Below, one piece after another: positions 42,665 to 52,493 of a stretch of 53,902 bases of DNA (position 1 is the first letter of the stretch; every line of letters starts with the position of its first letter). The notes beneath the pieces are model-generated. The model was given only the letters and a program-made list of their open reading frames with translations, had not been told where the DNA came from and did not search any database. This stretch comes from JBCCQH01 sp039024435 (GTDB lineage Bacteria; Bacteroidota; Bacteroidia; J057; JADKCL01): assembly GCA_039024435.1 (NCBI GenBank), contig JBCCQH010000045.1, positions 1 to 53,902 of the forward strand, written 5' to 3'. The position numbers were made by a program, and so were the translations under genes.

Positions 42665-43726
42665 TCAATACTTCCAGAATTTTTGAGTGGCAATAATCTG
42701 ATCAGTAAAGACCTGGATTAAGTACATCCCCGCAGGGTGCTGTGAAATGTCAACAAATGTTTTGTTCGAAATGGTGGTTTTCTCGGCGATGGTTTTTCCA
42801 TTCAAATCAAAAATCCGGACCTCAATTTCAGGGTTTCCGTCGCTGATATCGGTCAGATCGATGGCGAATCGCCCATTATTGGGGTTGGGAGAGAGTTGCA
42901 GGCCAATCCCGTTCGATGGATCATCGAAAATCGCAGTAGGGATTGCGCAACAGTCGCTAAACCATTGGGGATCATTTGGATCTCCCATCATGCTGCCTCC
43001 CAATTGCCCATTGTAATTGGTTGTTTTATCGAGGATCACCTGCCCACTTCCATCGTTCAATTCCCAATATGCAGCAAGGCCCGGAGTTGATCCAGGTAGG
43101 CTTACATTCATATTGTTGAAAATCTCGGAGGCAGAGCGGGCAACGTCCCAGATACGTACCTCCGAGATAACACCTTCGAAGGAATTGTTGGTTGGGCCAT
43201 CCTGACCGATCCATAAATTGGCAGTTGAAGAAAGGGTCGGGATGGTATTGAAGATTTTTCTAACCCCAATCAGTGAGCCATCCGCGTAAAAGTAAAGTGA
43301 GTCATTGTCTCGGGTGATTGCGACATGATGACATCTGCCATCAAGTAAATTGTCATTGAAGGCACCATTGTCGATCAGAGAGTAATTGGCATTTTGATTG
43401 AGTTGCACCGCGAGCATTTTGTATGCGGATCCCCCCCAGAGATTGTGAAAGAAAAACATGATGCCATTGCCTACACTTGAACGGTTTGAAAAAATGACGG
43501 GATGCGCCGGCTGAACCGCCACATCGCCCTTGATCCACGCCTCAAAAGTGAAGTTGTTGAAGCCGATGTTGTTCAAGGCGGTATTGGGTACTTCGACATA
43601 GTCATCAGTGCCGTCAAAGTTGAGGCACGGCTTTTGAGCCCAGGCTTGGGGATGGATGCAGAGGAGGAGAATAGCAAGCGAAACATATCGGAATGCAATT
43701 TTTAAAGTAAAGTTTTCCATTGTCAT
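42665..43726 (-). CDS. LamG-domain T9SS surface protein
   Basis: 353 residues from the ATG at 43726; a much longer frame (to 43915) runs into non-coding sequence. Signal peptide ends near AWA-Q. Residues ~35-235 form a concanavalin-like LamG jelly roll: LNFDGTDDYVEVP, FTFEAWIKG, HHVAITRDNDSLYFYADG, LWIGQDG, GVISEVRIWDVARS. The C-terminal ~75 residues (LQLSPNPNNGRFAIDL to the end) are a type A T9SS tail. Probably a surface carbohydrate-binding protein; no catalytic domain is visible. Confidence 0.88.
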   Translation of the reverse strand: MTMENFTLKIAFRYVSLAILLLCIHPQAWAQKPCLNFDGTDDYVEVPNTALNNIGFNNFTFEAWIKGDVAVQPAHPVIFSNRSSVGNGIMFFFHNLWGGSAYKMLAVQLNQNANYSLIDNGAFNDNLLDGRCHHVAITRDNDSLYFYADGSLIGVRKIFNTIPTLSSTANLWIGQDGPTNNSFEGVISEVRIWDVARSASEIFNNMNVSLPGSTPGLAAYWELNDGSGQVILDKTTNYNGQLGGSMMGDPNDPQWFSDCCAIPTAIFDDPSNGIGLQLSPNPNNGRFAIDLTDISDGNPEIEVRIFDLNGKTIAEKTTISNKTFVDISQHPAGMYLIQVFTDQIIATQKFWKY

Positions 43727-44146
43727 GTTTTTGATTGTGAACAATCCCGAATTTTGGTGGATTCGGGGCAAAAGACAGCAGTAAAAGAAATATGAAGTTG
43801 GGATTCCTCCTGGAACGATTGTTCGGGAAATGTCGACAGACTTATTGATTGAAGGCTGGGATTCCCCTTCTATTGCTTGGCGTTCTAAGCAAATCAACGA
43901 GGAATAGGTCTGCACGTTTATGACAACGAATTGCAGAATACTTTTTTCTGCGGAGAAGTCAAGTGCCCCTCCGATACATGCAAGAACGATTTATTACCAG
44001 AATCGCAACTTTTCAGGCAAATACCATCCTTGAATGGGGCCTGATTTTTGTGGAAGCTGAGTTGGGGAGGATCAATTGATGCATAAAATTGAAAAACTGG
44101 TATTTCAACTTTATTCGCAGCTTTTTTGAGTAAAAACCTATTCGCT
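43727..44146. other. Divergent intergenic region, no gene
   Basis: 420 nt, more AT-rich than the flanks. I see no repeat copy, small gene or RNA. The overlapping frames here are upstream extensions of the LamG frame. Promoters for both divergent genes are presumably here. Confidence 0.45.
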
Positions 44147-46324
44147 ATGGCCAGATATTGCTTCATTCCCCCAAGTACGGGTTTGGGAATGATGATGCTT
44201 TTCCTGCTGCTTCCCGCGCAGTTCGCAGCCGCACAGTGCGATCCGGAAACAAATCATTTAAGTCCTCAGCCGCTTTCGCTTTCATCCTGGTGGAACTCTA
44301 CCGATCTTTCTCTGGACATTCCACTTGGTCAACGTGGGTACGTATGCCTGACGAATTTTGAAACGCTAACAAAATTTCAAATCATTGTTTGTGCTGACGT
44401 GGACGTGCAAATCTCGCTTTATTATGCAAGAGCTGGAACAACAGAGTGGTGGCAATACAACGATGATGATTGCGGAGACTTGACCTGCACCAGTGGATCA
44501 GAACCCGCTCGCCTGGTCTTTGAGGTTCCGGAGGATGCATATCCCCAAGATCAATTGCAGGTTCATATCTCTTCTTTTCCCTGTGATCCGAGTATTGAGT
44601 TCAGTGGAACTTTGACCGTCAAGAAAATGGATTTGATAACTACTATAGCTGCGGGAACTTCTTCGCGTGTCAGCGGAGGTAGTTCGCTTAACGTAAAGGG
44701 TGAATCCCCTGCAGCGAGAGGGACGGGATCTGGATCCCCATTGCCCCCGGTCTTGCCCCCGAATCCAGATGTAATGATGACCATAGCGATCAATGATATG
44801 ACCACCTCGCAAGATGTTGTGGTCGACGGAATCACGTCCCCTGCTTCGCACCGGAATATGGTTCAGCCTGGCAAACAAGCTTCTCCTACCAAAGGATGGA
44901 AAGCGCCCCATTGCATTAGGAATCCGCGATGGTACGCATTTTCGCCTCCTGAAAATAGTAATTATAGTATCTATTACCATAGCCCAAACGGAGAGGAAGT
45001 CCGGTCTGCGCTGTACCGTGAGGAGCGGTTCAGTGTCACGAATTCGGCTCTTGACATTCAATTAAGCGAACATTACTCACAAAATGGCGGAGGGCATGAC
45101 CCTCCCTGCGATGACAATGCAGAATCTGTTTCCCGCCTAAAGCCGATGGAGGCCGATGACAATTGGATTCCTTTATCAAACGGGACAGGTTCAGGTGGAG
45201 CAACAGCACTGAATGAATGCTGCCTTACCTCCATGTCGTTCTCAGAAAATTCGGTCTACTACATTTTGTTGGATGGTCCGGTCTCTGGTTATAACGGGAC
45301 ATTATACGTTTCCGAATGTCCACAACCGCACTCTGGTGCAGTATATGAAAATGTTTGGGGTGAGGAAACTTATTTAAACACCATCTGCGATTACTCTATC
45401 AACTCACTCCCTTTGGGACCTTTGGAGGGACTTTTTACTGGAACCGCGGGAACTGTTGACAAACTTAACCAATGGGAAGGAATTGACCCAGCATTCCACG
45501 ACCTGGTCGGTTTTCCTTTTGTGGCTCCCTACAGCGGAGGCGTCACCTTTCAATTCAACAGCTATCCTATAAAAGCATTCCTCTTGGAGGCAGCCCCCAG
45601 GAACAGTGAGGTGCCGTGGCACCTGATCGCTGCGACCGACACCTACGTAAGCGGCCACACCACCGAACTGAATTACCGCAACCTCAAAGCCGGAAAGAAA
45701 TACTTTGTCGCCATTGACGGAATCAATGGCGCAAAAGGAATGGGAACGGTCAAGGCGATCAAGGCGGATTTTCCCGAATTCCCCCCAGAGGAAAAACCGC
45801 TCAAGATCCGCTTGGGGATCGAACCCGGGACCTTCGTCCAACTGCTCAATCCCGTTTTGAATACCAATTTCTCCCTCAATGCGATCTACCAACAGCTGCC
45901 CAGGCTCCGCAATATCATCCCTGGCATCACCCTCGACTTCGACGTCGCTGACCGATTGACCGTTGGTGTCGGAGCGGATTGGGTCCGGGTCTTTCTGAAC
46001 CAGGATTCGATCCCCCGCGTTTGGGATCTCTCCGCAAAAGCCCAATTCAATTTGCTGCCCGAGCGCGACCTGCTTCGCCGTTTTCAATTGTTCGTCAATG
46101 CCAAAGGTGGATTCCGGAGCATTTCCCTGACCGGTGACCCGGTTGTCCAACTGCCCTCCGCTTCGGCGGGCGGCGGGGTCTTCTTCCGGCTTGGGAAAAG
46201 GCGCAGCAATACCTTCAAAATTGTCTATGAGAAGGCGCTCTTGAACTGGGGCTTGCTGGAAAATCCCGGCTGGATAGATCTCGGTTTCGGCATTGGCCTC
46301 GGGGGAGGATCGGGAGAGGATTAG
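44147..46324 (+). CDS. Large exported protein of unknown function, 725 aa
   Basis: From the ATG at 44147; an upstream TTG (44126) would add seven residues. Signal peptide ending near FAAAQ. Residues ~30-165 form a beta-sandwich with paired Cys (CADVDVQIS, CGDLTC); the centre (~180-260) is low-complexity, rich in Ser/Gly/Pro, with further beta regions (YYILLDGPVSGYNGTLY). The last ~175 residues alternate like an outer-membrane barrel (DFDVADRLTVGVGADW, FVNAKGGFRSISL, WIDLGFGIGLGGGSG). It overlaps the convergent CHAT gene by 4 nt, so it may be functionally tied to that cluster. I know no family. Confidence 0.7.
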   Translation: MARYCFIPPSTGLGMMMLFLLLPAQFAAAQCDPETNHLSPQPLSLSSWWNSTDLSLDIPLGQRGYVCLTNFETLTKFQIIVCADVDVQISLYYARAGTTEWWQYNDDDCGDLTCTSGSEPARLVFEVPEDAYPQDQLQVHISSFPCDPSIEFSGTLTVKKMDLITTIAAGTSSRVSGGSSLNVKGESPAARGTGSGSPLPPVLPPNPDVMMTIAINDMTTSQDVVVDGITSPASHRNMVQPGKQASPTKGWKAPHCIRNPRWYAFSPPENSNYSIYYHSPNGEEVRSALYREERFSVTNSALDIQLSEHYSQNGGGHDPPCDDNAESVSRLKPMEADDNWIPLSNGTGSGGATALNECCLTSMSFSENSVYYILLDGPVSGYNGTLYVSECPQPHSGAVYENVWGEETYLNTICDYSINSLPLGPLEGLFTGTAGTVDKLNQWEGIDPAFHDLVGFPFVAPYSGGVTFQFNSYPIKAFLLEAAPRNSEVPWHLIAATDTYVSGHTTELNYRNLKAGKKYFVAIDGINGAKGMGTVKAIKADFPEFPPEEKPLKIRLGIEPGTFVQLLNPVLNTNFSLNAIYQQLPRLRNIIPGITLDFDVADRLTVGVGADWVRVFLNQDSIPRVWDLSAKAQFNLLPERDLLRRFQLFVNAKGGFRSISLTGDPVVQLPSASAGGGVFFRLGKRRSNTFKIVYEKALLNWGLLENPGWIDLGFGIGLGGGSGED

Positions 46325-49300
46325 CTCGATTTTTGTCGTCGTTTTCTCCGCGCACGCGAAAAGATGGCAATGAATACAAATCCTGTCAGGGAAAAGAAGG
46401 CCAGCATTAGCCAGCGATTGTTTTGGGCAGGGGCAAATTTCAGGGGCCCAATCGCCCCATAAATGGCCAGATGGGCCCAATGACGGGGTTGCGCACTGAT
46501 CGGATTGGTTCTTTCATCATCCAAGAAAGTGACAGTTGCCTTCTGCAGGGCAATGTCGAGCGGGACTCTGTCCAGCAATTCCGCATAGAACTGCTCGTAG
46601 ATGCGATTCGAGGTGTTTTCGGTGGCAGCCCAACGACTGGTCATGACCGAAGGACATCCACCAAAGCGAAAGCCTCGGGCAATCGACAACGAGCTGAAGC
46701 CTTTCACGTGCGTACCATATCCGGAATGGCAGGCCCCCAAAACTGCAAGGTGGATGGAATCTGTGCGTGCTTTGTACAGCTCGAAGTTGTAAAGCTTGGC
46801 CTCTTCTGTGGGCGCATCGTTCGGGAACAGCAGGTAGGAATAATGGTCATTGCTGGAATCGGGGATTCCGTGAACCATGGCATGAAGAATTCCAGGAGTA
46901 CCCAACTGATGCTCAAAGTTTTGCTTGTTCACTTCGGCGCCAGAATATTGGGTGTGCAGGGAATCCGGGTAATCCTCCGGAAAGAATTGGTGGATCCTCA
47001 GATGGGGCAAGCGGACGATGGTGTCGATCGGCTTTCGGCAATAGGAAGCCGGCAGCGAAGCAAAAAACAATGTAATCTGTTTGACCAATGGAAGTGCTTT
47101 TTGCTTCTGGGTGGCCCGAGAGGCCATTGCGCATGAGTTTGCGTAGCTGATGGCATGGGTCCGGATCAGGAAGGGAACCTTTTTGACCGCAGCCGGTGAG
47201 ATTGCCTGGGGATCTTCCGTTGGCAATGCCGAAAATGAAAGTGCTGATATCGGCCCATCGGGAACGATCAGTAGTCGGTTTGCTTCCTTGATTTCGTGCT
47301 TGAAAGGTAGAAGAGTTTTATAGATTTCGTACCCATTCCGAAAGAATTCCTTTTCGGCTTCTAGACCTAAAGGGCCAGAAGAATAGCGGTTTTCACAATC
47401 ACTGCGAAAGCTATCGATTCGTGTCAGCAGTTCTTCGGTCATCGGAATCGTCCTTGCTTTCAGCGCATTCTCCGACAAGAGAAAAGCATAAGTCGCTCCT
47501 TCCCCCCAAAAATACGCAATAAGGGCTCTGTTCTCTGGCAAAAGTGACGCCCGCAGATCGGAAATTGAGGGTGGCGATTCTTCGTATCGGTAGGCAAAAT
47601 ACCGGGGAAAGAAACTTTTGAGACAATCCCTGAACTTTTCATATTCGCGTTCTAGCTCAAAGATCTCTTGTTCCAACTGTTCGTTTTCTTCCCCTTGGAG
47701 CATCCATTGTTCATCCTGTGCTTGACGTAACTTTTCCTGAAGCGCCCAATCTCGTTTCTTGATATTGGTGGGAACGGCCATTCCCTGGATACTCTGACCA
47801 GGAAAGCGGTTTTTGCTCAATAGCCGAGCTTTGCTGCGGTCGGCAAGGAAGAACGCTTTTTCCAGATAAGAATTGGCTGCTTGGGGATCGTCGTCGATGA
47901 TCTGTTCTTGAATTTGGAGGGCAGTTGCAATCGCGTCTTCAAATACGCCATAGTTCTGGATCCACAACTTGTCCCACGAGTAGTTGCGGGCACCAAAGTT
48001 CATACGCAATTGGTCCAGTTTCACGATCTCAATTGCCGCCATTTGGGAATGCTCGAAAGCAGAAATCAGGAATTTCAGATCTCCGGTAACGTCCCAACTC
48101 TGCCGCATCATTTCTGCTTTTCCCCTTAGAATTTGCATCAACTCGGCCTGCAATACAACTTTCTCCGCTGCTGGAAGGTCGAAGAATGATCCTGCTGAGG
48201 AATCGGGAGCAGCGAGATGTTGTGCCTGCATGTAATAAGTCTGTGCAGAATCGGTTTCTCCCAAGCCTGAATACCCCTGCGCTACCTTGATAAGCGCTTG
48301 ACACCTTTGGGCGATCCGTTTCCCTTTTGTTCCCGTGCTGGCGCAGACGGCGCGCTCTGCGTACATGATTTGCTGAGCGTGGTCCCCCATCGCTTTACTC
48401 AGGCTGGCGAGGTGCAGGAAATCACTGGCCATGCGTGGGTTGGAGTCACCGTACTGCTGAAGATGAGCTTCGCAAGCAGCGTGCAAGAGCCTCGATGCTG
48501 GTCCGTATTCACCTTGCTTGAGATAGCAGTTTCCAAGATTGGCCTTGTTTGTTGTAAGCGAAATGGAATTCGCACCGTACATCGATGTCCGTTTTCGAAT
48601 CACTTCTTCCAGGACTTCCGCCTCCTTCAATAAATCGCCGGAGTCACCATAGATCAATGCTTTCAAATTCATACATAGCAGGATTCGGAATTCATATTTG
48701 GGGGGAAGCAGCCGGAAGGTTTCAATCGATTGGTCTACGTATTGAAGTGCTTTTGCATAGTCGCCCAATACGCGGTAGAGATTGGCCAATTTATGATAGC
48801 AAGTAGCCACCACGGGATTTTTTCCCAACCCAATTTTTTGTGCTTCGTTGACTGCAACTTCATATTGATCCAATGCTTCCTGATAGAATCCCCGTTGGTG
48901 CGAGATGATCGCGATATTCTGCAAGGTCCAGGCACACTTGATCTGTCCAACGGAATCGCATGGGGCGTATTCGCGGCAAAGATCTAAGGCAAGGTAGGCA
49001 GCACGATTTGCACCTAAAAAATCCCCCAGCTGCATGTCGATGGCAGTAATGGTATTGAAGATATTGACAGCAAACCCAGGATCGTCGTAATCGGACCGTT
49101 GATAATTGATATAGGCGGAATCGAAACAACTCTTGGCCATTTGAAATTCGTTCTTTCGGTAGTAGGCAAATCCCAACTCCCGGTACGTCCTTGTGAGCCC
49201 TTTCCCGTCTTCTTCGTCAATGAAATAGGTTAGTGCCTTGCCATATTGGACCAAGGCATTGTCGTAGTTCAATGCATCGTATTGCGCCCGCCCTTTTGCA

Positions 49301-49425
49301 AGGAAGCGGTCTCCTTGCGTCAAAGTGGGCATTGTTTGAGCGGTTGCACCAAAGGCATAGATCAAGCACGCATGAATGCAAAAGGCAATGCGCCTGAGCA
49401 CGCTGTTTGTGATTCGGTTCTTCAT
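46321..49425 (-). CDS. Exported TPR-CHAT caspase-like protease
   Basis: 1034 residues. Signal peptide to about residue 29 (FGATAQ). Residues ~35-440 contain a run of tetratricopeptide repeats (ARAQYDALNYDNALVQYGKAL, LGFAYYRKNEFQMAKSCFDSA and similar). A helical linker is followed by the CHAT domain (~660-1000), where the caspase-type dyad is visible: His852 (LHAMVHG) and Cys899 (VLGACHSGYG). A membrane helix (~1007-1024) and basic tail end it. CHAT domains are caspase-like proteases, often with TPRs as sensors. The export signal and anchor place the protease on the outer face of the inner membrane or beyond, unlike cytosolic CHAT effectors. Neighbours include a sigma factor and a membrane TPR protein. 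Confidence 0.92.
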   Translation of the reverse strand: MKNRITNSVLRRIAFCIHACLIYAFGATAQTMPTLTQGDRFLAKGRAQYDALNYDNALVQYGKALTYFIDEEDGKGLTRTYRELGFAYYRKNEFQMAKSCFDSAYINYQRSDYDDPGFAVNIFNTITAIDMQLGDFLGANRAAYLALDLCREYAPCDSVGQIKCAWTLQNIAIISHQRGFYQEALDQYEVAVNEAQKIGLGKNPVVATCYHKLANLYRVLGDYAKALQYVDQSIETFRLLPPKYEFRILLCMNLKALIYGDSGDLLKEAEVLEEVIRKRTSMYGANSISLTTNKANLGNCYLKQGEYGPASRLLHAACEAHLQQYGDSNPRMASDFLHLASLSKAMGDHAQQIMYAERAVCASTGTKGKRIAQRCQALIKVAQGYSGLGETDSAQTYYMQAQHLAAPDSSAGSFFDLPAAEKVVLQAELMQILRGKAEMMRQSWDVTGDLKFLISAFEHSQMAAIEIVKLDQLRMNFGARNYSWDKLWIQNYGVFEDAIATALQIQEQIIDDDPQAANSYLEKAFFLADRSKARLLSKNRFPGQSIQGMAVPTNIKKRDWALQEKLRQAQDEQWMLQGEENEQLEQEIFELEREYEKFRDCLKSFFPRYFAYRYEESPPSISDLRASLLPENRALIAYFWGEGATYAFLLSENALKARTIPMTEELLTRIDSFRSDCENRYSSGPLGLEAEKEFFRNGYEIYKTLLPFKHEIKEANRLLIVPDGPISALSFSALPTEDPQAISPAAVKKVPFLIRTHAISYANSCAMASRATQKQKALPLVKQITLFFASLPASYCRKPIDTIVRLPHLRIHQFFPEDYPDSLHTQYSGAEVNKQNFEHQLGTPGILHAMVHGIPDSSNDHYSYLLFPNDAPTEEAKLYNFELYKARTDSIHLAVLGACHSGYGTHVKGFSSLSIARGFRFGGCPSVMTSRWAATENTSNRIYEQFYAELLDRVPLDIALQKATVTFLDDERTNPISAQPRHWAHLAIYGAIGPLKFAPAQNNRWLMLAFFSLTGFVFIAIFSRARRKRRQKSS

Positions 49426-49706
49426 AAAAATGTATTAATTCCAATACTCAATATCCTATTACAAAAGACGATCTCCGTGAAAACTTCTCACTTCAAAATA
49501 CAGATTTTCGATCATTCGATCAGGTTTTGAAATTTTTTTTCGAGCCGATGTTTGGTTTTTCATTTCTCGTTCGTCGTACCCACGAAAAGCGATAAATCGC
49601 TGGTTCTTTATGGGATTTTGCTTCTGATCTGAGCATGCAAAGAAGCCTGATCCCCGGATCCGGAACCACCTTTTGAAATCTTTAAATACGCTAAAAACCG
49701 AATATC

Positions 49707-50309
49707 ATGTCCACCAACGATATGCATGAAGGTGCAATGCACTTTCACCAGGATTCTCTTGCCGCAAATTCTCGTATGCTCAGCGTACGCGGCCTTCTCA
49801 CCGCCGTCGTCATCGACTACAAGCAGTTGTTCTTCCTTTTGCTGGTGCTCTTTTTCTTTTACCTGTTCAATGTTGCAAAAGCTCAATCGCCTGGTTGCAA
49901 AACAATCCCTTTAACGATCAATGAGATTGGGTACTCGACGCAAGTGGAGCGCAATCCGGCAGAAGGCGCGGCGGAGATGACCGTGACCTTTATCCCTCAT
50001 TCGACGCTTGATCCGTTCACCGATCTTACGCTGGTCATGGAATTCGATGAACTCGATGTCGAAACCTTGAATTTTGAATTGGAGGTCGGCGGACAGTTTC
50101 CGGTCCCGACAGAAATGGTTGCGCAGGAATTCTTGATTGACCAAGCTTCCCAAGAGGTCATTTGCTGGGTAGACCTTGAAGAATGCCCCAGAGATAAGAT
50201 CTCTAATTTTTCTGTGACGCTGCGGATCTGTGGAATCGAAGAAGAAGACCTGCCTGAATTCCTGAAGGCAGATGGAATCTTCTCGGTAGTGCTAATCGAA
50301 GGATTGTAG
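49707..50309 (+). CDS. Small exported protein, 200 aa, near the CHAT gene
   Basis: Residues ~35-60 are a hydrophobic stretch (QLFFLLLVLFFFYLF) followed by AKA-QS, a good signal peptidase site, preceded by an unusually long 35-residue N-region. Mature part ~140 residues, acidic and beta-rich, with a few Cys, likely paired (CKTI, ICWVDLEECP, RICGIEEED). A later in-frame ATG could give a shorter leader. Unknown family. Its location between the CHAT gene (minus) and the sigma factor suggests it belongs to the same system. Confidence 0.65.
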   Translation: MSTNDMHEGAMHFHQDSLAANSRMLSVRGLLTAVVIDYKQLFFLLLVLFFFYLFNVAKAQSPGCKTIPLTINEIGYSTQVERNPAEGAAEMTVTFIPHSTLDPFTDLTLVMEFDELDVETLNFELEVGGQFPVPTEMVAQEFLIDQASQEVICWVDLEECPRDKISNFSVTLRICGIEEEDLPEFLKADGIFSVVLIEGL

Positions 50310-50327
50310 CAAGTAGGTATTCTCACG

Positions 50328-50361
50328 AAAAGGGAGTGCTTCGCAAGGAGTGCTCCCTTTT
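50328..50361. terminator. Bidirectional terminator between convergent genes
   Basis: AAAAGGGAG (50328-50336) pairs with CTCCCTTTT (50353-50361), a T/A-flanked stem, between the stop codons of the genes at 50309 and 50369. Confidence 0.8.
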
Positions 50362-50368
50362 GATTTCG

Positions 50369-51814
50369 TCAAAACTGATCCAGGAGCCATGCCTTGTTTA
50401 CGATCTTGGGCCGGCCCATCATCTCTTTCTTGAGTTGATCGAAGTCAGCTTGCGGAGCGTTGCGAATTTTCAAGCGGGAAAGTTGCTTCAAATAGTGGTT
50501 GAAATCGCGGTACTTTTCTAACGGCAGACCTGTTTTTTGCTTCCTGCGATCAATGCGCATCCGCACTTTTTGATAGTCGTAATCAATGATATCGTTCCAG
50601 TCACCTTCCAGGAATTTGATCTTCATCAGGTTCAAAATGCTTACGAACTCATGCACGAAGTCTTTGCTTTGGTTGAATACCTCCAAGAAGCTTTTTTTCG
50701 CCGCCACGAGGTCGCCTTTGGACAAGCTGATGATCCCTCGGCAAAACTCTCCCGTAAGCGGTCGATCAGTCTTTTGCAGCTTTCCCTCATGCTCGAGATA
50801 AAACTCTTCAATAAATTCGAAATCTGATCGGAATGCCGCCAGGGAAATCAGATTTTCAAAGTGCTCACGGGGAAACCCTTCTGAACTTTCCAGGAGCCCT
50901 TCACCAAGCAGGAATTGATAGACCATCCAAACTTCATCGTGAAAGTTACTGTGCCCCCGATTCAATTGAATGAGCGCTGAGTTCAACAAAAGCAGATAGA
51001 ATTCCTTGCGCATTTTGGCGGGCAATTCATTTCCATGTTCCTGTAGCATTTGATGGAGCGTCTTCCAAACCTGCATGTCTTCGGTCTTTAGAAGCTTGAT
51101 GAATTGCAATTGCATTTCAGCAAATTGATTTTTGCTGCCCAAGCGTGCATACCACTTTTCTAGCTCTTCCGATCCGATCCCTGCGGGTTGATTGCCGGCT
51201 ATTTTCCCTTGGTTCAGGATGGCAGCTTCATAGCGGAGGGTTTCCAGAAGATGGAATTGGCTGATCTCCAATTGCGCCAGCGGAAGTTCTAGCCGAGGTT
51301 TTCCATACTCGACCCGCGACTTGTGTGCCGCCTCCACTTCCAAGATCCTTGATCGGAGTAGGTGAAAGCTGCTGTCTTTGGGAAGCGTGAGCAATTTTTT
51401 GTGGGTAGACTCCGCCTCAAGGATAAACATTTGGTTGAGGCCCTTTTTTGACATGGTTTCCATGACCTCGATCCCGCGTTCGACGGCAATTCGGGATTCG
51501 ATCTCTTGGTTGGCAGGACTGAAGGATCGTTCAAAGTGCCAAAAAGCACGGATGGCTTCCACAAGCAAGTTCTGAATACGGCGAATCGTTGGGAGGCTGT
51601 ATGGTTTTTGCCCAAACAAATCGGTGTGCAGGTCCTCTTCCCGAACGGTTTGTTTCAGAATAGATTTACAATTGGCATCCAAGAATTTGAATGCAGTAAT
51701 CAGGTCGCCGCGGCTTACCAGCGCCGGAGAACGGAGATATTTCCGAAAACGACGTTTTTCCGTATTGTCGAGTGCTTGAATTAGCTTCAAGACTTTTGAA
51801 TCGTGCAAGGCCAT
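50369..51814 (-). CDS. Helical-repeat protein, 481 aa
   Basis: From the ATG at 51814 (MALHDSKVLKLIQALDNTEKRRFRKYLRSP). A longer frame from a TTG at 51859 is less likely, since that codon lies inside a TATTTTG promoter-like box. Almost entirely alpha-helical, with paired amphipathic helices reminiscent of TPR/HEAT-like repeats and no membrane segment. I recall proteins beginning '...LxxFLRSPYFN' spread through Saprospiria and annotated as hypothetical, which this N-terminus resembles. Function unknown. Its placement between the CHAT and sigma-factor genes makes a role in that unit possible. Confidence 0.7.
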   Translation of the reverse strand: MALHDSKVLKLIQALDNTEKRRFRKYLRSPALVSRGDLITAFKFLDANCKSILKQTVREEDLHTDLFGQKPYSLPTIRRIQNLLVEAIRAFWHFERSFSPANQEIESRIAVERGIEVMETMSKKGLNQMFILEAESTHKKLLTLPKDSSFHLLRSRILEVEAAHKSRVEYGKPRLELPLAQLEISQFHLLETLRYEAAILNQGKIAGNQPAGIGSEELEKWYARLGSKNQFAEMQLQFIKLLKTEDMQVWKTLHQMLQEHGNELPAKMRKEFYLLLLNSALIQLNRGHSNFHDEVWMVYQFLLGEGLLESSEGFPREHFENLISLAAFRSDFEFIEEFYLEHEGKLQKTDRPLTGEFCRGIISLSKGDLVAAKKSFLEVFNQSKDFVHEFVSILNLMKIKFLEGDWNDIIDYDYQKVRMRIDRRKQKTGLPLEKYRDFNHYLKQLSRLKIRNAPQADFDQLKKEMMGRPKIVNKAWLLDQF

Positions 51815-51856
51815 TGTTCCAAAAAAGGCGGTTGATAGAAGTTTTGATCTCTCACT

Positions 51857-51863
51857 CAAAATA
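51857..51863 (-). promoter_or_regulatory. Candidate -7 element for the helical protein
   Basis: Minus-strand TATTTTG, one T short of TAnnTTTG, 42 nt before the ATG at 51814. On the plus strand a near match (TATCTTG, about 51876) may serve the divergent sigma-factor gene. Confidence 0.3.
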
Positions 51864-51909
51864 TAAAATTTCTACTATCTTGTCATAGAGAACATTTTGA
51901 GAGGAATTC

Positions 51910-52491
51910 ATGCGTCATTTTTTTCGGAAGTCGTTCAGTGATCAAAGACTATTGTCGATGATCAAGGAGGGAGGAAAACTCCGGGAAAAGGCATTCGACC
52001 AAATTTATGCGACTGAATTCCCGAAGATCAAAGCCTTTATTCTTTCACGCAGCGGCTCCGTTGATGATGCACACGACGTTTTTCAGAATGTGCTCGAAAA
52101 ATTCGTGTTGTACATCAGAAGTGGAGGTGAGCTAAAGTCAATTGGCGGATACCTGTATTCGAATGCCAGGAACGCGTGGATCGACGAAAAGCGGCGGGAG
52201 AAGCGAAAGCATAATTATGAAGCTGAGGAAGCCCTTGATATCTCGCCGAAGGAATTGCAGCCTGAAATGGAATCGGTCAAGGAGTTGCTACGCACCCTGT
52301 TCGAACGCATCGGGGAAAAATGTCGACGCCTTTTGGAGCGGCGATACTTTGATGAATGGACCATGGCCACAATTGCGGAAAATGAAAATTACAGCAGTGC
52401 AGAGAGTACCCGGGTTTCGGTCAAGCGGTGCATCGATTCGCTTCGAAAAGTCATCCACGACGCGGATTTAGACTGGAATATGATGAAGTAA
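51910..52491 (+). CDS. ECF sigma-70 family RNA polymerase sigma factor
   Basis: 193 residues, a normal size for an ECF sigma factor. Region 2 (~20-105) includes FDQIYATEFPKIKAFILSRSGSVDDAHDVFQNVLEKF, a DxxDDVFQ-type -10 recognition and polymerase-binding helix. Region 4 (~120-175) contains LERRYFDEWTMATIAENENYSSAESTRVSVKRCIDSLR, the -35 helix-turn-helix. It likely directs transcription of part of the surrounding cluster. The next gene starts 2 nt after its stop, so it is translationally linked with a membrane protein that may act as its anti-sigma factor. Confidence 0.93.
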   Translation: MRHFFRKSFSDQRLLSMIKEGGKLREKAFDQIYATEFPKIKAFILSRSGSVDDAHDVFQNVLEKFVLYIRSGGELKSIGGYLYSNARNAWIDEKRREKRKHNYEAEEALDISPKELQPEMESVKELLRTLFERIGEKCRRLLERRYFDEWTMATIAENENYSSAESTRVSVKRCIDSLRKVIHDADLDWNMMK

Positions 52492-52493
52492 CC

